From contig PAJV01000050.1 in the NCBI GenBank assembly GCA_002706765.1, positions 35,386 to 99,385 on the forward strand: DNA of 64,000 nt, in the 5' to 3' direction. Positions 51,930-60,594 of the stretch are shown in pieces. This DNA comes from Gimesia sp. GTDB taxonomy: Bacteria; Planctomycetota; Planctomycetia; Planctomycetales; Planctomycetaceae. Below the pieces are notes generated by a model. That model was not told where the DNA came from, made no database searches, and saw only the letters and a program-made list of their open reading frames with translations. Position 1 is the first letter of the stretch, and the number at the start of each line of letters is the position of its first letter. The translations under genes and the position numbers were made by a program.

Positions 51930-52664
51930 TTATTTCACCTGCTTGCCAAACAGGAGCAGTTCATCGAAATTGCCGGTATCATCGAATGAACCAATGCCCA
52001 CGCGGCCGGTCAGGAAGGTTTTGTCCGTCGCGGTCATCACCGGTTCTTCCATGTTGTCAAAATAGATTTTGATCGAACCGGTTTCCGTATCCCGCACCAC
52101 ACGCGCCTGATGCCATTCATCGTCCCAGTCGGTGCCAGGCGTGGTTTTGGTGGAAATCTTCGTGCGGGGCTTGTCGTTGACAATGAAGATCTGGTTGGCA
52201 TGGTCGTCCATTTTTTTTCCGAAATGCACGTAATAAAAATGGGCGTCATCCTGGTATCCGAAAAACAGGCACAGGTCGCGATGTCCGTAATCGGGAATTG
52301 TGGACTGCAGTTTGACGTCGAAGATAAAGTCGCTGACATCGATGTTTTTCAGGAGAGCCCGGTTGTACGGCGAACGGACGGGTGGTTCGAATTTGCTTCT
52401 TTTTTTCGTCAGGCTGAAGACATGATTGTCTCCCTGGTGAATCATTTTCCAGGCTTTGTCATCGGTTGGCTCCCAGTGATCGGCTTTGCCCGATTCAAAG
52501 TTCTCATGAAACAGCAGCGGCAGCCCCTGCATCTTCTGGGGAACCTGGTCGGGCTCATAGGTTTTCAGTGGAGCCGGTTCTTTGGCTGACAGGGCAGGGT
52601 GGCTGGCAGAAGAAATCAGCATCAGACCTGAGATCAGGCAGGCGACGGATAGAATACGTAACAT
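51930..52664 (-). CDS. Secreted concanavalin-like (DUF1080-type) protein
   Basis: 244 aa from the ATG at 52664, six codons inside a longer frame. Signal peptide LSVACLISGLMLISSASHPALS. The mature part reads LLFHENFESGKADHWEP, DFIFDVKLQST, FYYVHFGKKMDDHANQIF and VGIGSFDDTGNFDEL. This is a jelly-roll of the DUF1080/laminin-G type common in planctomycete extracellular proteins, which often bind sugars. No catalytic residues were identified. It appears to be a single-gene unit. Confidence 0.8.
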   Translation of the reverse strand: MLRILSVACLISGLMLISSASHPALSAKEPAPLKTYEPDQVPQKMQGLPLLFHENFESGKADHWEPTDDKAWKMIHQGDNHVFSLTKKRSKFEPPVRSPYNRALLKNIDVSDFIFDVKLQSTIPDYGHRDLCLFFGYQDDAHFYYVHFGKKMDDHANQIFIVNDKPRTKISTKTTPGTDWDDEWHQARVVRDTETGSIKIYFDNMEEPVMTATDKTFLTGRVGIGSFDDTGNFDELLLFGKQVK

Positions 52665-52830
52665 GGAGGGACTCCCGTTCAAAAAAAGCGCTGGCGCAGG
52701 ATGTTGTGTATTGCCAGAGATGCACTGCGAAAGCGGACTGCGTTTCGATGAAACTTCAGATTCCGGAGCGCATCACATTTCCCATAGCAAAACTGAATAC
52801 AGTCTATCAGACAGGATTGCCTGCCATTTT

Positions 52831-54129
52831 TCAAGCATCCGGGGGAACCTGCCGGGGAGGCCGCGGACCAGGTTCGCCATTTCGTCTGCGCGGCAGACGA
52901 TTCCCGGGACGGCCATCGGGACCATTCGGTGGGCCGTCTTTCATGTCCAGCTGACGTCCCTTGCCGCCTCCCCGTCGAGAACCATCGGACGGATTATTCA
53001 GATCCATTTCGGGAATGAAATCCAGGATCAGGCGTTGGACTTCATGGGAACGCTGGCGAATCGACTGCCGAACCTCTTCGGATAAATGACTCTGCAAATA
53101 TTCGTACTTGAGTTTTGCCTGCATCTCATCCGGCGGGTAACGCATCAGGTGGTCTTTTTTCTTGGCATCCAGGGTTTCGAAAAACTGCTGTAACTTATCT
53201 TCCGGAGGATGAATCGCATCCAGTTCCTGCTTGACCGACATGACCAGTTGATTCCAAAGTCCTTTGGCCAGGTAGAATGCGACCATCATACGTTTCTGCT
53301 CTTCTGGTCGCAGCCTGCCTCGGAAACCACGCGGATCTTCATTCTCCCGCAACCGATACTCATTATCTTGCAGCAGTTGATAAATCTGATCGACGGTTTC
53401 AGGGCCAGGCCAGGCAGATCCGTTCTTGTCTTCATCCTGTTTTTTAAAGCGGACGGCAGCCTGTAAGACCGCGCGAGACCGTGCAAATTCTGAGAGTTCT
53501 GCCTTTGGTTTTGGATATTGGACAGGCTCGGGCAGGCTGCGCTCAATGATATTGATGGCTTTTTGATACGTTTCAGGATCAGGAGAATTCGCCCAGAAAA
53601 CAAATCTCAGCCGAGGCTCTCTGAAATTCAGATCCATGATTTTGATGAGCTCGAATAAGTTCCTGCCGCTTCGGCGACGGTCGGGTTCCTGCTGTTGTGT
53701 TCGGAACTTTCGAATCAGTTCCATCCGCTCCCGGGTCGTGTCTGCTTTCCGTAAATCTTCCTGCTCCCACGGCGAGAGTGTTTTAACCCACGCATCATAG
53801 GCGTGCATCACGCGATTGAGTTCCGGCTGGCTGCGGGTTGCTTCATGCAGTTCGCGCAGGCGCTGCTGTTCTGCAGGAGAGAGCTTCTGAAATTTTTCGT
53901 AGTTGCGTTTTAACTGCGCCCGTTCGGCGGGAGTCATCGCTTCGATTTTTTTGCGGTTTTCCTGCTCGGATTCATTTTCGGGATCGGCAGCGCCCAGCAG
54001 GACCATTACACAGACCAGGAGCCCGCCCGCCAGACCAGCCGCGCGCAGCGCCAGCGACCACAGATCAGCGTGTCCGTCTGCCGCTTGTGAAAATTTCTCC
54101 TCAGCGTTTTGGCTGTTGTGCGATTTCAT
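52831..54129 (-). CDS. Hypothetical membrane-anchored helical protein (DUF3106-like)
   Basis: 432 aa. One membrane helix near residues 28-47 (AAGLAGGLLVCVMVLLGA) is followed by highly charged helices with repeated TPAERAQLKRNYEKF and SPAEQQRLRELHEAT units, as in DUF3106 and periplasmic heavy-metal sensors. The C-terminus is a Gly/Arg/Pro-rich disordered tail. It overlaps the anti-sigma gene by 29 bases and is third in the sigma operon. By position it may sense or modulate envelope stress together with the anti-sigma factor; that is inference. Confidence 0.68.
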   Translation of the reverse strand: MKSHNSQNAEEKFSQAADGHADLWSLALRAAGLAGGLLVCVMVLLGAADPENESEQENRKKIEAMTPAERAQLKRNYEKFQKLSPAEQQRLRELHEATRSQPELNRVMHAYDAWVKTLSPWEQEDLRKADTTRERMELIRKFRTQQQEPDRRRSGRNLFELIKIMDLNFREPRLRFVFWANSPDPETYQKAINIIERSLPEPVQYPKPKAELSEFARSRAVLQAAVRFKKQDEDKNGSAWPGPETVDQIYQLLQDNEYRLRENEDPRGFRGRLRPEEQKRMMVAFYLAKGLWNQLVMSVKQELDAIHPPEDKLQQFFETLDAKKKDHLMRYPPDEMQAKLKYEYLQSHLSEEVRQSIRQRSHEVQRLILDFIPEMDLNNPSDGSRRGGGKGRQLDMKDGPPNGPDGRPGNRLPRRRNGEPGPRPPRQVPPDA

Positions 54130-54628
54130 CGAACGTTCCTGACTTTTTCAATTCTTCCAGAAACTCCAGGTTTTGTATTTCTGAATAAGTATCCAGATTT
54201 TCGATAAATGAAAACTCCTCCAGCAGCGGGTCGGATTCAGTGGGAACCCACTGATTGGTCAGCAGATAACCGATCATTACCGAGCAGGCCAGCCCCAGCG
54301 TCCAGCCTGTTGCGATCGCGGCTTTGCGCAGCTGCTGCTTCGATTTGCGGCTCAGGAATCCGGAACGTTTCTGTTCTTCTGCCGCCAGCGCTTCCAGTTG
54401 CACGGTTTTGATGGTAGACAGTGTTTTGTCAGTAAACTCCTGCGATGCTTTCGCAATCGGCAGTTTATCCAGCAGTTCCCAGGTCCGCTCCAGCCCGTCA
54501 ACGTGGGCGCGCGTTTGTTCGTCGGTCGACAGCGACTGCTCGACTTCGATCGCTTCCTGCTCGGTCACTTCACCATCGAGGTAAGCGACCAGCTTTTCGA
54601 GTTCCTGATCATTCAATTCTTTGTTCAT
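54101..54628 (-). CDS. Anti-sigma factor-like membrane protein
   Basis: 175 aa. The N-terminal cytoplasmic part (LEKLVAYLDGEVTEQEAIEVE) resembles the anti-sigma fold that binds ECF sigma factors, but it lacks the HxxxCxxC zinc motif. One membrane helix (TGWTLGLACSVMIGYLL) lies near residues 108-126, and an acidic C-terminus faces the periplasm. It lies 31 bases after the sigma gene on the same strand and overlaps the downstream gene. The call rests mainly on position and topology. Confidence 0.75.
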   Translation of the reverse strand: MNKELNDQELEKLVAYLDGEVTEQEAIEVEQSLSTDEQTRAHVDGLERTWELLDKLPIAKASQEFTDKTLSTIKTVQLEALAAEEQKRSGFLSRKSKQQLRKAAIATGWTLGLACSVMIGYLLTNQWVPTESDPLLEEFSFIENLDTYSEIQNLEFLEELKKSGTFDEIAQQPKR

Positions 54629-54659
54629 CGTAGGACTCTATTACGCAGACCTGATTTCA

Positions 54660-55331
54660 TTAACCGTTAATATGTTTTTCCAGTTGCACGCGCAAATTTT
54701 CGCGTGCCCGTGATAACAATGATTTGACTGCCGCTTCCGAGAGCTTCATGGCAGTGCCGATATCGGCGTAACTCATGCCTTCAAATTTATGTAACAAGAC
54801 CGCCATCTGCTGTCGTTCATTGAGGGTTTCCAATGCCTGACGCACCACGGCCTGGGTCTCTTTCAAACCGACCTGTCGCGTCGGCATCATTCCCGATTTT
54901 TCCATCAACAACTGCTCTTCCGGTCGAATTCCCAGCGGACCGGAATCCTGCGGACTGAGGGCCACCTCTTTGCGCCGACCTTTGTTCCGCCGCGAGTTGC
55001 TGGCCAGGTTATTGGCAATCCGAAACAGCCACGTGGAAAACTTCGCCTTGGGTTCATAGCTGGCACGAGACCGGTAAATCCGCAAAAAGACTTCCTGGGC
55101 CAGATCTTCCGCCGCTTCCTGATTTCCCAGCAGATGACAGAAAATCCCAACAATCCGGTCCTGGTAATTGGCTACCAGCTCAGTGAACGCACCTTCATCG
55201 CCGTCCCGGGCGCGCAACATCAATTGCACGTCTGGGTCGCGTAAGTAGGGTGAGTTCACGATTTCCGTTGTAACCACGACTGACTGCTGACTCCCATCTT
55301 TCGGGGTAAGGGACCCACCTGTACTAAACAC
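54660..55331 (-). CDS. ECF RNA polymerase sigma factor
   Basis: 223 aa. Region 2 is AFTELVANYQDRIVGIFCHL and AEDLAQEVFLRIYR; region 4 is ERQQMAVLLHKFEGMSYADI followed by LSEAAVKSLLSRARENLR. It belongs to the sigma-E-like ECF group. The start is uncertain: GTG 55331 has no clear Shine-Dalgarno, and an internal GTG about 18 codons in (GGGAG 13 bases before it) would remove only unconserved residues. It heads a three-gene operon with anti-sigma and DUF3106-like genes, a standard autoregulated stress module. No autoregulatory promoter was identified with confidence in 55332-55607. Confidence 0.93.
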   Translation of the reverse strand: MFSTGGSLTPKDGSQQSVVVTTEIVNSPYLRDPDVQLMLRARDGDEGAFTELVANYQDRIVGIFCHLLGNQEAAEDLAQEVFLRIYRSRASYEPKAKFSTWLFRIANNLASNSRRNKGRRKEVALSPQDSGPLGIRPEEQLLMEKSGMMPTRQVGLKETQAVVRQALETLNERQQMAVLLHKFEGMSYADIGTAMKLSEAAVKSLLSRARENLRVQLEKHING

Positions 55332-55607
55332 GCGGCATCATAAAAAGTTTCTCACAGAGTTTGGGAGAAACCCGCTTTTTGTCTGTTTCCAAGCAGGATT
55401 GTAACCGTTATCGTCGCTAAACTTACAGGTTAACACAAGTAGCCGCCATTAGAAAATCCATTCCTGAACCGCATTCGCTCCTGTTAATTTCGTTGAACAG
55501 GTAGTCCGCAGATTTGTCACGGGTATGATAGAAACAGTCATGTCAGGACTGCACACCATCCCGATTTCTGCTTCCTGCTGACAAAAGGGCCCTCTGAGGA
55601 AGTTTTC

Positions 55608-56774
55608 ATGACTTTAAATTCACTGCCTTTGAGTTATTGCACCAACGTGCATCCCGGGTTAACCGTCGCGGAAATCCTGCGCAAACTCGATGAGTTCACG
55701 CTGCCGATTCAACAGCAGTTAGGCGCCCCCCTGGCCGCCGGTCTGTGGCTGGCGGAACCCGTGATCAAGGAAATTCTCTCCAGCACTGATGGAATAGAAG
55801 GCTTCGCCCGGGAACTCCAGAAACGCGAGTTGACCTGCTACACAATGAATGCCTTCCCGTATGGCAACTTCCACAGTGAACGCGTCAAAGAAAATGTCTA
55901 TCTCCCCGACTGGTCTCAACCGGAACGACTGGAATACACAAAAGGCTGCGCCCGGGTCCTGGCTGCTCTCCTGCCGGAAGACGTGGAAGGCAGCATCTCC
56001 ACCGTGCCGCTCGGGTTTAAAAAGTTTGAACACGCGCCCGATTTCAGCAAAGTCTGTATTGAACAACTGATCGAACTGGCCACCTTTCTCAAACAGCTGA
56101 AAGAAGAGACCGGACGCACGATTCGCCTGGCGATTGAACCGGAACCGTTCTGCGTGATTGAATTCACGCATGAACTGATCGTCTTCTTCGAGCGGCTGTA
56201 TGAACGTGCCGCCGAAAAACAGGTGCTGGGAACCGTACGCGAATACCTGGGTGCCTGCTACGATGTCTGTCATCAGGCGGTGGAATTTGAAGACATCCCC
56301 GGTTCGATCCGGCAGATCACCCACGCGGAAATCCGTATCAATAAAATTCATATTTCCAATGCCATCGAACTCGATCAGCCGGGCGAGAACGCCGCCGGCC
56401 GGGAATTACTGGCACAGTATGCGGAACCCCGTTATCTGCATCAGACAATCGGCAGTCTGCAGAACGGCGACCTGTATCGCATTGTAGACCTCAGTCGGGA
56501 CTTCCTGCTGGATCCGGATCCCCGCCTGAAAGAAACCGAAAAACTGCGGGTGCATTTTCATGTTCCCGTCGATGCCCGGTCGCTGGGTCCGCTGGGTACA
56601 ACCTACCGCGAGTTGCGGCAGGCGCTGGCTACCGTCAAAGAACTGGATTACGCCCCCCACCTCGAAGTCGAAACCTATACCTGGGAAGTCCTGCCCGGAG
56701 ATCAGAAGCCTGCGCTGGTGGATGGATTAACGCGTGAACTGCAGGCGGCCCAGACCCTTTTGAATACACTTTAA
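55608..56774 (+). CDS. eboE: EboE-like metabolite traffic protein
   Basis: 388 aa TIM-barrel (xylose isomerase-like) protein. LSYCTNVHPGLTVAEIL at the start, TCYTMNAFPYGNFH, and RLAIEPEPFCVIEF with metal-type Glu are marks of the EboE family. The Ebo proteins help move metabolite precursors across the membrane (for example scytonemin precursors in cyanobacteria) and normally come as eboABCDEF clusters. No other ebo genes are visible in this window. The ATG follows GAGGAAG by about 7 bases. It is followed 16 bases later by XdhC, probably co-transcribed. Confidence 0.85.
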   Translation: MTLNSLPLSYCTNVHPGLTVAEILRKLDEFTLPIQQQLGAPLAAGLWLAEPVIKEILSSTDGIEGFARELQKRELTCYTMNAFPYGNFHSERVKENVYLPDWSQPERLEYTKGCARVLAALLPEDVEGSISTVPLGFKKFEHAPDFSKVCIEQLIELATFLKQLKEETGRTIRLAIEPEPFCVIEFTHELIVFFERLYERAAEKQVLGTVREYLGACYDVCHQAVEFEDIPGSIRQITHAEIRINKIHISNAIELDQPGENAAGRELLAQYAEPRYLHQTIGSLQNGDLYRIVDLSRDFLLDPDPRLKETEKLRVHFHVPVDARSLGPLGTTYRELRQALATVKELDYAPHLEVETYTWEVLPGDQKPALVDGLTRELQAAQTLLNTL

Positions 56775-56790
56775 GTAATGTGATTCCACC

Positions 56791-57906
56791 ATGCGTGAAC
56801 TATTACTCGAACTGGAAAAAGCGGTCCAACAGCAGCGTCCCGTCTGTTATACCTGCCTGGTCGAAACCCGTGGTTCCACTCCCCAGAAACCAGGCGCTGC
56901 CATGCTGATTTTCAGCGATGGTTCGCAGACCGGTACACTGGGAGGCGGCTGCGTGGAAGCAGAAGTCAAACGCCGGGCTTTGAGACTGATCGACGCAGAG
57001 ACTCCTGAGATCATGACGTTTCAGCTCGATAATGACTACGGCTGGGATGACGGCCTGATCTGTGGTGGCCGTATGAAGGTCCTTGTGGATCCCGTCAGAA
57101 CCGAACAGGATCTGAGCTATTACCGCAGCATGATCCAACTGCTGGAAACCGACCGGGGTTGCACGGAAGCGATTGTCATTCCACCCGAGTCCGCAGAGGG
57201 AACAAGTGAATCGGAGCGGATTCTGCCGGACCGGTTCCTGATAGACGCGGAAGCAAACATCATCGCCACACGGGGCAACCAGCAACCCCCGGCGCACCTG
57301 TTTGACGGTTTGAAACCGATTAAAAATCGGCCCCGACCTTACGTCAGTCAGGGCATTGCCTATCTGACCTTCCATCAGACCTGCCAGCTCGTGATTGTCG
57401 GCTGTGGTCACATCGGACAGAAGGTGGCGGCACTGGCCAGTGAGGTCGACTTCGATATTATCGCCGTCGATGATCGCCAGGAATACTGTAACGCCGAACG
57501 CTTCCCGACCGCAAAGCAGCTGATCGTGGGAACCTTTGATACGGCCCTCGGTCAACTGTCTGTCACGCCGGATACCTTTATCATCATCGTCACCCGCGGA
57601 CACAATCATGACGAAGAGGCCCTGGGGCACCTGGCAGGCAGCGACGCACGCTACATCGGAATGATTGGCAGTAAACGCAAAGTGAAGCTGATCTTCGAGG
57701 ACCTGCTGCGGCTGGGTACGCCACGCGAAGCACTCGCACAGGTGCATGCGCCACTCGGGTTTGATATCGGATCACAGACGGTGCCGGAAATCGCGATGAG
57801 TATTGTCGCCGAACTGATCGCATTTCGAAACCTGGATACGCTGCCGGAGGGCTACCAGCGATCCAGCCTGGTGGACGAAATCAAAGCACCGCACCCGGCC
57901 AGTTAA
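56791..57906 (+). CDS. XdhC/CoxI family protein
   Basis: 371 aa. The N-terminal XdhC_CoxI domain is marked by CLVETRGSTPQKPGAAMLI and GTLGGGCVEAEVKRRAL. A C-terminal Rossmann domain follows: LVIVGCGHIGQKVAALASE, then VTRGHNHDEEALGHL and YIGMIGSKRKV. XdhC proteins handle and sulfurate the molybdenum cofactor for xanthine dehydrogenase-like enzymes. No molybdenum hydroxylase gene is visible here, so the client is elsewhere. Likely in an operon with eboE. Confidence 0.92.
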   Translation: MRELLLELEKAVQQQRPVCYTCLVETRGSTPQKPGAAMLIFSDGSQTGTLGGGCVEAEVKRRALRLIDAETPEIMTFQLDNDYGWDDGLICGGRMKVLVDPVRTEQDLSYYRSMIQLLETDRGCTEAIVIPPESAEGTSESERILPDRFLIDAEANIIATRGNQQPPAHLFDGLKPIKNRPRPYVSQGIAYLTFHQTCQLVIVGCGHIGQKVAALASEVDFDIIAVDDRQEYCNAERFPTAKQLIVGTFDTALGQLSVTPDTFIIIVTRGHNHDEEALGHLAGSDARYIGMIGSKRKVKLIFEDLLRLGTPREALAQVHAPLGFDIGSQTVPEIAMSIVAELIAFRNLDTLPEGYQRSSLVDEIKAPHPAS

Positions 57907-57929
57907 CAGCGGACCGGGCAGGGGAGAAC

Positions 57930-58295
57930 TTAATCGTCCCAGTCGTCGGGATCTTCGTATTCCTGTTCCTCAGCAGAGCGGACTTCATCGGTCTTGGCAT
58001 CGCCTCGGCGGAATACGGCAACCACATCCTCAATTGGAACCACGAACAGCACATTGTCGGGTTCGAAATCTACGGGAATCGCTTCGCTGGGGTTGAACAG
58101 TACTTTATCGTATTTTTTCACCGGGAAATCGTCATCCCGGGCAATCTGCACGCTGATTTCCACAACGCGCCCGGTGATGTTCGGAATCTCGGCCTTATCG
58201 GGAAGGACAATCCCCCCCTTGGTCGTCTGGCGACTTTCGTCTTTACGAATGAGAATTCGCATTCCCAGAGGTTCAACCCAGTCAGACACTGACAA
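57930..58295 (-). CDS. groES: GroES-like co-chaperonin
   Basis: 121 aa. PLGMRILIRKDESRQTTKGGIVLPD is the GroES opening with the mobile loop region, and KYDKVLFNPSEAIPVDF is the characteristic later strand. A 25-residue acidic tail (SAEEQEYEDPDDWDD) is an extension not found in E. coli GroES. It is encoded without groEL next to it, which is unusual, and planctomycetes often have several groES copies. It converges with the XdhC gene, with 24 bases between stops. Confidence 0.86.
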   Translation of the reverse strand: MSVSDWVEPLGMRILIRKDESRQTTKGGIVLPDKAEIPNITGRVVEISVQIARDDDFPVKKYDKVLFNPSEAIPVDFEPDNVLFVVPIEDVVAVFRRGDAKTDEVRSAEEQEYEDPDDWDD

Positions 58296-58616
58296 TCTCC
58301 CCGTTTCTATTCCATTTATTTTCGATGTTTCAGAGCCCAGGCAGGTTTGCAGACTGTCCTCAGTCCAGCCTGCCTGCTCAGGTTAAAATAACCGGACTGC
58401 TCTATGGAATACAATAATAGTCCATGCCCACTCCGAAAAGAACCCCGAAAATGGCGACTGATATTCCGTTTACGTACGATTTGACGGGCAAAGCGGGCTG
58501 TTCCCCTGTCCTTTCAGTACCTGGAGTTCGTCAGCGGGAATTCCCCTCATGATGAAATCTTTCCGTTTTTACAGCATTTTTCAGTGCATTTTCAGATGCT
58601 GCGCGTTCTTCTATAG

Positions 58617-58644
58617 TTGATAAAATAACTTGTACATCTATAAA
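58617..58644 (+). promoter_or_regulatory. Predicted promoter of the ferritin-like gene
   Basis: TTGATA (58617-58622) and TATAAA (58639-58644) are 16 bp apart. Transcription would start near 58651, giving a leader of about 70 bases before the ATG at 58724, which has AGGAG about 8 bases upstream. No Fur-like box was recognised. The rest of the gap 58296-58723 holds nothing else. Confidence 0.55.
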
Positions 58645-58723
58645 GAGAGTATAGAACGCACGAAACAAACTGATTCAGTGGATCGACTCTGATCCCGGTT
58701 TTTCATTACAACAGGAGACAGAC

Positions 58724-59149
58724 ATGGATAAGCAGAAAATGATTGCAAACCTCAATGAGGATCTGGCGAGTGAACTCGCTGCCATCATTCAATATACCAC
58801 ATACGCGGCGAAAGCGACCGGCCCTTACCGACCGCAGCTGACCCAGTTCTTCCTGGCGGAAGTCCCTGATGAACTGGCCCACGCGCAATACCTGGCCAAT
58901 AAAATCGTCGCCCTCGGCGGAGAACCTGTGACTGTCGCCGGCAAAGTCGCTGAAGCACACAACAATCATGAAATGCTGGAAGCGGTCCTGGCAGCGGAAA
59001 AAGAAGCCACCGCCGGTTATACAAAACGCGCCAAGGAAGCAGAAGAATTTGGCGATAAAGGCATGGCCGTCCAGCTGGAAGACATGGTCCGCGATGAAAG
59101 CGGACACGCGGAAGAAGTAGAACGCATCCTGCGAGACTGGCCTTTATAA
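58724..59149 (+). CDS. Ferritin-like di-iron protein
   Basis: 141 aa four-helix bundle. LASELAAIIQYTTYA, EVPDELAHAQYLANKI, EKEATAGYTKRAKE and MVRDESGHAEEVERIL carry the Glu and ExxH residues of a di-iron site. The length is between bacterioferritin and Dps, and no heme-binding Met is obvious. Likely roles are iron storage or peroxide protection. Single-gene unit with a good promoter and a strong terminator. Confidence 0.88.
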   Translation: MDKQKMIANLNEDLASELAAIIQYTTYAAKATGPYRPQLTQFFLAEVPDELAHAQYLANKIVALGGEPVTVAGKVAEAHNNHEMLEAVLAAEKEATAGYTKRAKEAEEFGDKGMAVQLEDMVRDESGHAEEVERILRDWPL

Positions 59150-59176
59150 TCGCAATCCAGTTAACGGACTCAAGAC

Positions 59177-59211
59177 AGGTCAGTCAGTAGCAGTGCTGAC
59201 TGACCTTTTTT
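59177..59211 (+). terminator. Intrinsic terminator of the ferritin-like gene
   Basis: AGGTCAGTCAG (59177-59187) pairs perfectly with CTGACTGACCT (59196-59206), followed by a run of six T. It lies 28 bases past the stop codon and is the clearest Rho-independent terminator in the window. Confidence 0.9.
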
Positions 59212-59218
59212 CCTGGTC

Positions 59219-60430
59219 TTAACTGGGTGTCCCGAAGAAAAAGGGCAGTAGCTGATGCCCTTTCGGCAGCAGCAGATTACTCGCGCCTGCCGTAATTTCA
59301 TCATAACTGCTGGCCTGGTCCGGGCGGACATTGGTGCCACAGATGGCAAAAGGGACATAGCCGTGGCTGTGAGTCTTGGTGCGCAGAAACGTCGGATGGT
59401 CCGGGCAGACCAGGATCCGGTAATCACCCTGTGATTTCAGATAGTCATGCACCGGCCCCACGATATGCTGATCGATATTTTCCAGCGCCTTGATCTTTTC
59501 TTCCACTTCCCCTTCATGCGAGGCTTCGTCGGTCGCCTCTACATGCACGACGACGAAATCCGTATTCTTCAGCGTCTCAATGGCGGCCCGCCCTTTGGCA
59601 GCATAATCCGTATCGATGTATCCAGTGGCCCCTTCGACTTCGATCACATCCCAGCCTAACAGGCGTCCCAGACCCCGCAGCAGATCGACGGCAGTAATCA
59701 CGGCCCCCGTTTTTTCAAACTGCTCGAGAAACGGTTTCAAAGCCGGGCGACTGCCCTGTCCCCAGAGCCAGATCTGCGTTGCCGGCGGCTGACCGTCGGT
59801 GCGTTCCTGATTCTTTGCGGATTTCGTAAACAGTTTCTTACTCCGCTCCATCAGATCCAGCAGCAATTCACTTCCTCTGCCTGAAGGCAGGTCATGTTCG
59901 ATCGGCTGATCGGTTAAATCATGGGGTGGAATCGTCGAGGTGCCTGCATCGAACGGCTGATCGTCGGCGTCGTTCGCACGGTAAATGAGCAGATTCCGAT
60001 AACTGACCCCCTGGTGAAATTCCCACTGAGGCTCCTCTGCGGTCGCTTCCTGCAGGAGTGACACCAGCTCTTCACCCACCTCATTGGGGAGCTGCGACGC
60101 TGTGAAACTGGCCATGTTCCCATTTAAGATCGTCACAAAATTACAACGGATCGCCCAGTCATGAGGTCCCAGTTCAATCCCCTGTGCAGCCGCCTCAAGC
60201 GGTGCGCGCCCCGTGTGATAGACCAGCGGATCGTAACCAAACAGGCTCATCGTGCCCACATCGCTGCCGGAAGGCATGGAAGCGGGTACCGTATCAGTCC
60301 GGCCCAGAATACCTTCTGCAACAACAGCATCCATCCGGGGAACACGGGCCGCCTGCAGAGGAGTTTTACCCCCCAATGCATCCTGCGGTTCGTCCGCACA
60401 ACCATCTGGAATCACGAGCACATATTTCAT
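59219..60430 (-). CDS. apgM: Cofactor-independent phosphoglycerate mutase, archaeal type
   Basis: 403 aa, typical length. KYVLVIPDGCADEP supplies the metal-binding Asp, and SMPSGSDVGTMSLFGYDP carries the Ser that is phosphorylated in catalysis. VVVHVEATDEASHEG and VCPDHPTFLRTKTHSHG carry the remaining His and Asp ligands of the alkaline phosphatase superfamily. It interconverts 3- and 2-phosphoglycerate in glycolysis. The enzyme is of the aPGAM/ThrH-independent family found in archaea and some bacteria. Encoded alone; its 3' end converges with the ferritin-like gene. Confidence 0.93.
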   Translation of the reverse strand: MKYVLVIPDGCADEPQDALGGKTPLQAARVPRMDAVVAEGILGRTDTVPASMPSGSDVGTMSLFGYDPLVYHTGRAPLEAAAQGIELGPHDWAIRCNFVTILNGNMASFTASQLPNEVGEELVSLLQEATAEEPQWEFHQGVSYRNLLIYRANDADDQPFDAGTSTIPPHDLTDQPIEHDLPSGRGSELLLDLMERSKKLFTKSAKNQERTDGQPPATQIWLWGQGSRPALKPFLEQFEKTGAVITAVDLLRGLGRLLGWDVIEVEGATGYIDTDYAAKGRAAIETLKNTDFVVVHVEATDEASHEGEVEEKIKALENIDQHIVGPVHDYLKSQGDYRILVCPDHPTFLRTKTHSHGYVPFAICGTNVRPDQASSYDEITAGASNLLLPKGHQLLPFFFGTPS

Positions 60431-60594
60431 ATCAGGTTACTTACTGTCAGGCGGGATCGGGAGATCTGGAAAAAGAGAACCGTTTTGTCCTCAATATCCT
60501 GAATTTTCGTCGTTCCTGCAAGTAATCTGAGTCAGGAAATGACCAGACAACCCTCGATCAAGCCTCTGTTGCGGATTCAGGGTCGGTCCCGGTT

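Noticed and set aside
56803-57747. 314-aa minus ORF opposite XdhC
   Set aside because: Shadow frame of a well-recognised gene with no ribosome site or motif of its own.
58706-59107. 133-aa minus ORF opposite the ferritin-like gene
   Set aside because: Shadow frame; the plus strand has di-iron motifs, a promoter and a terminator.
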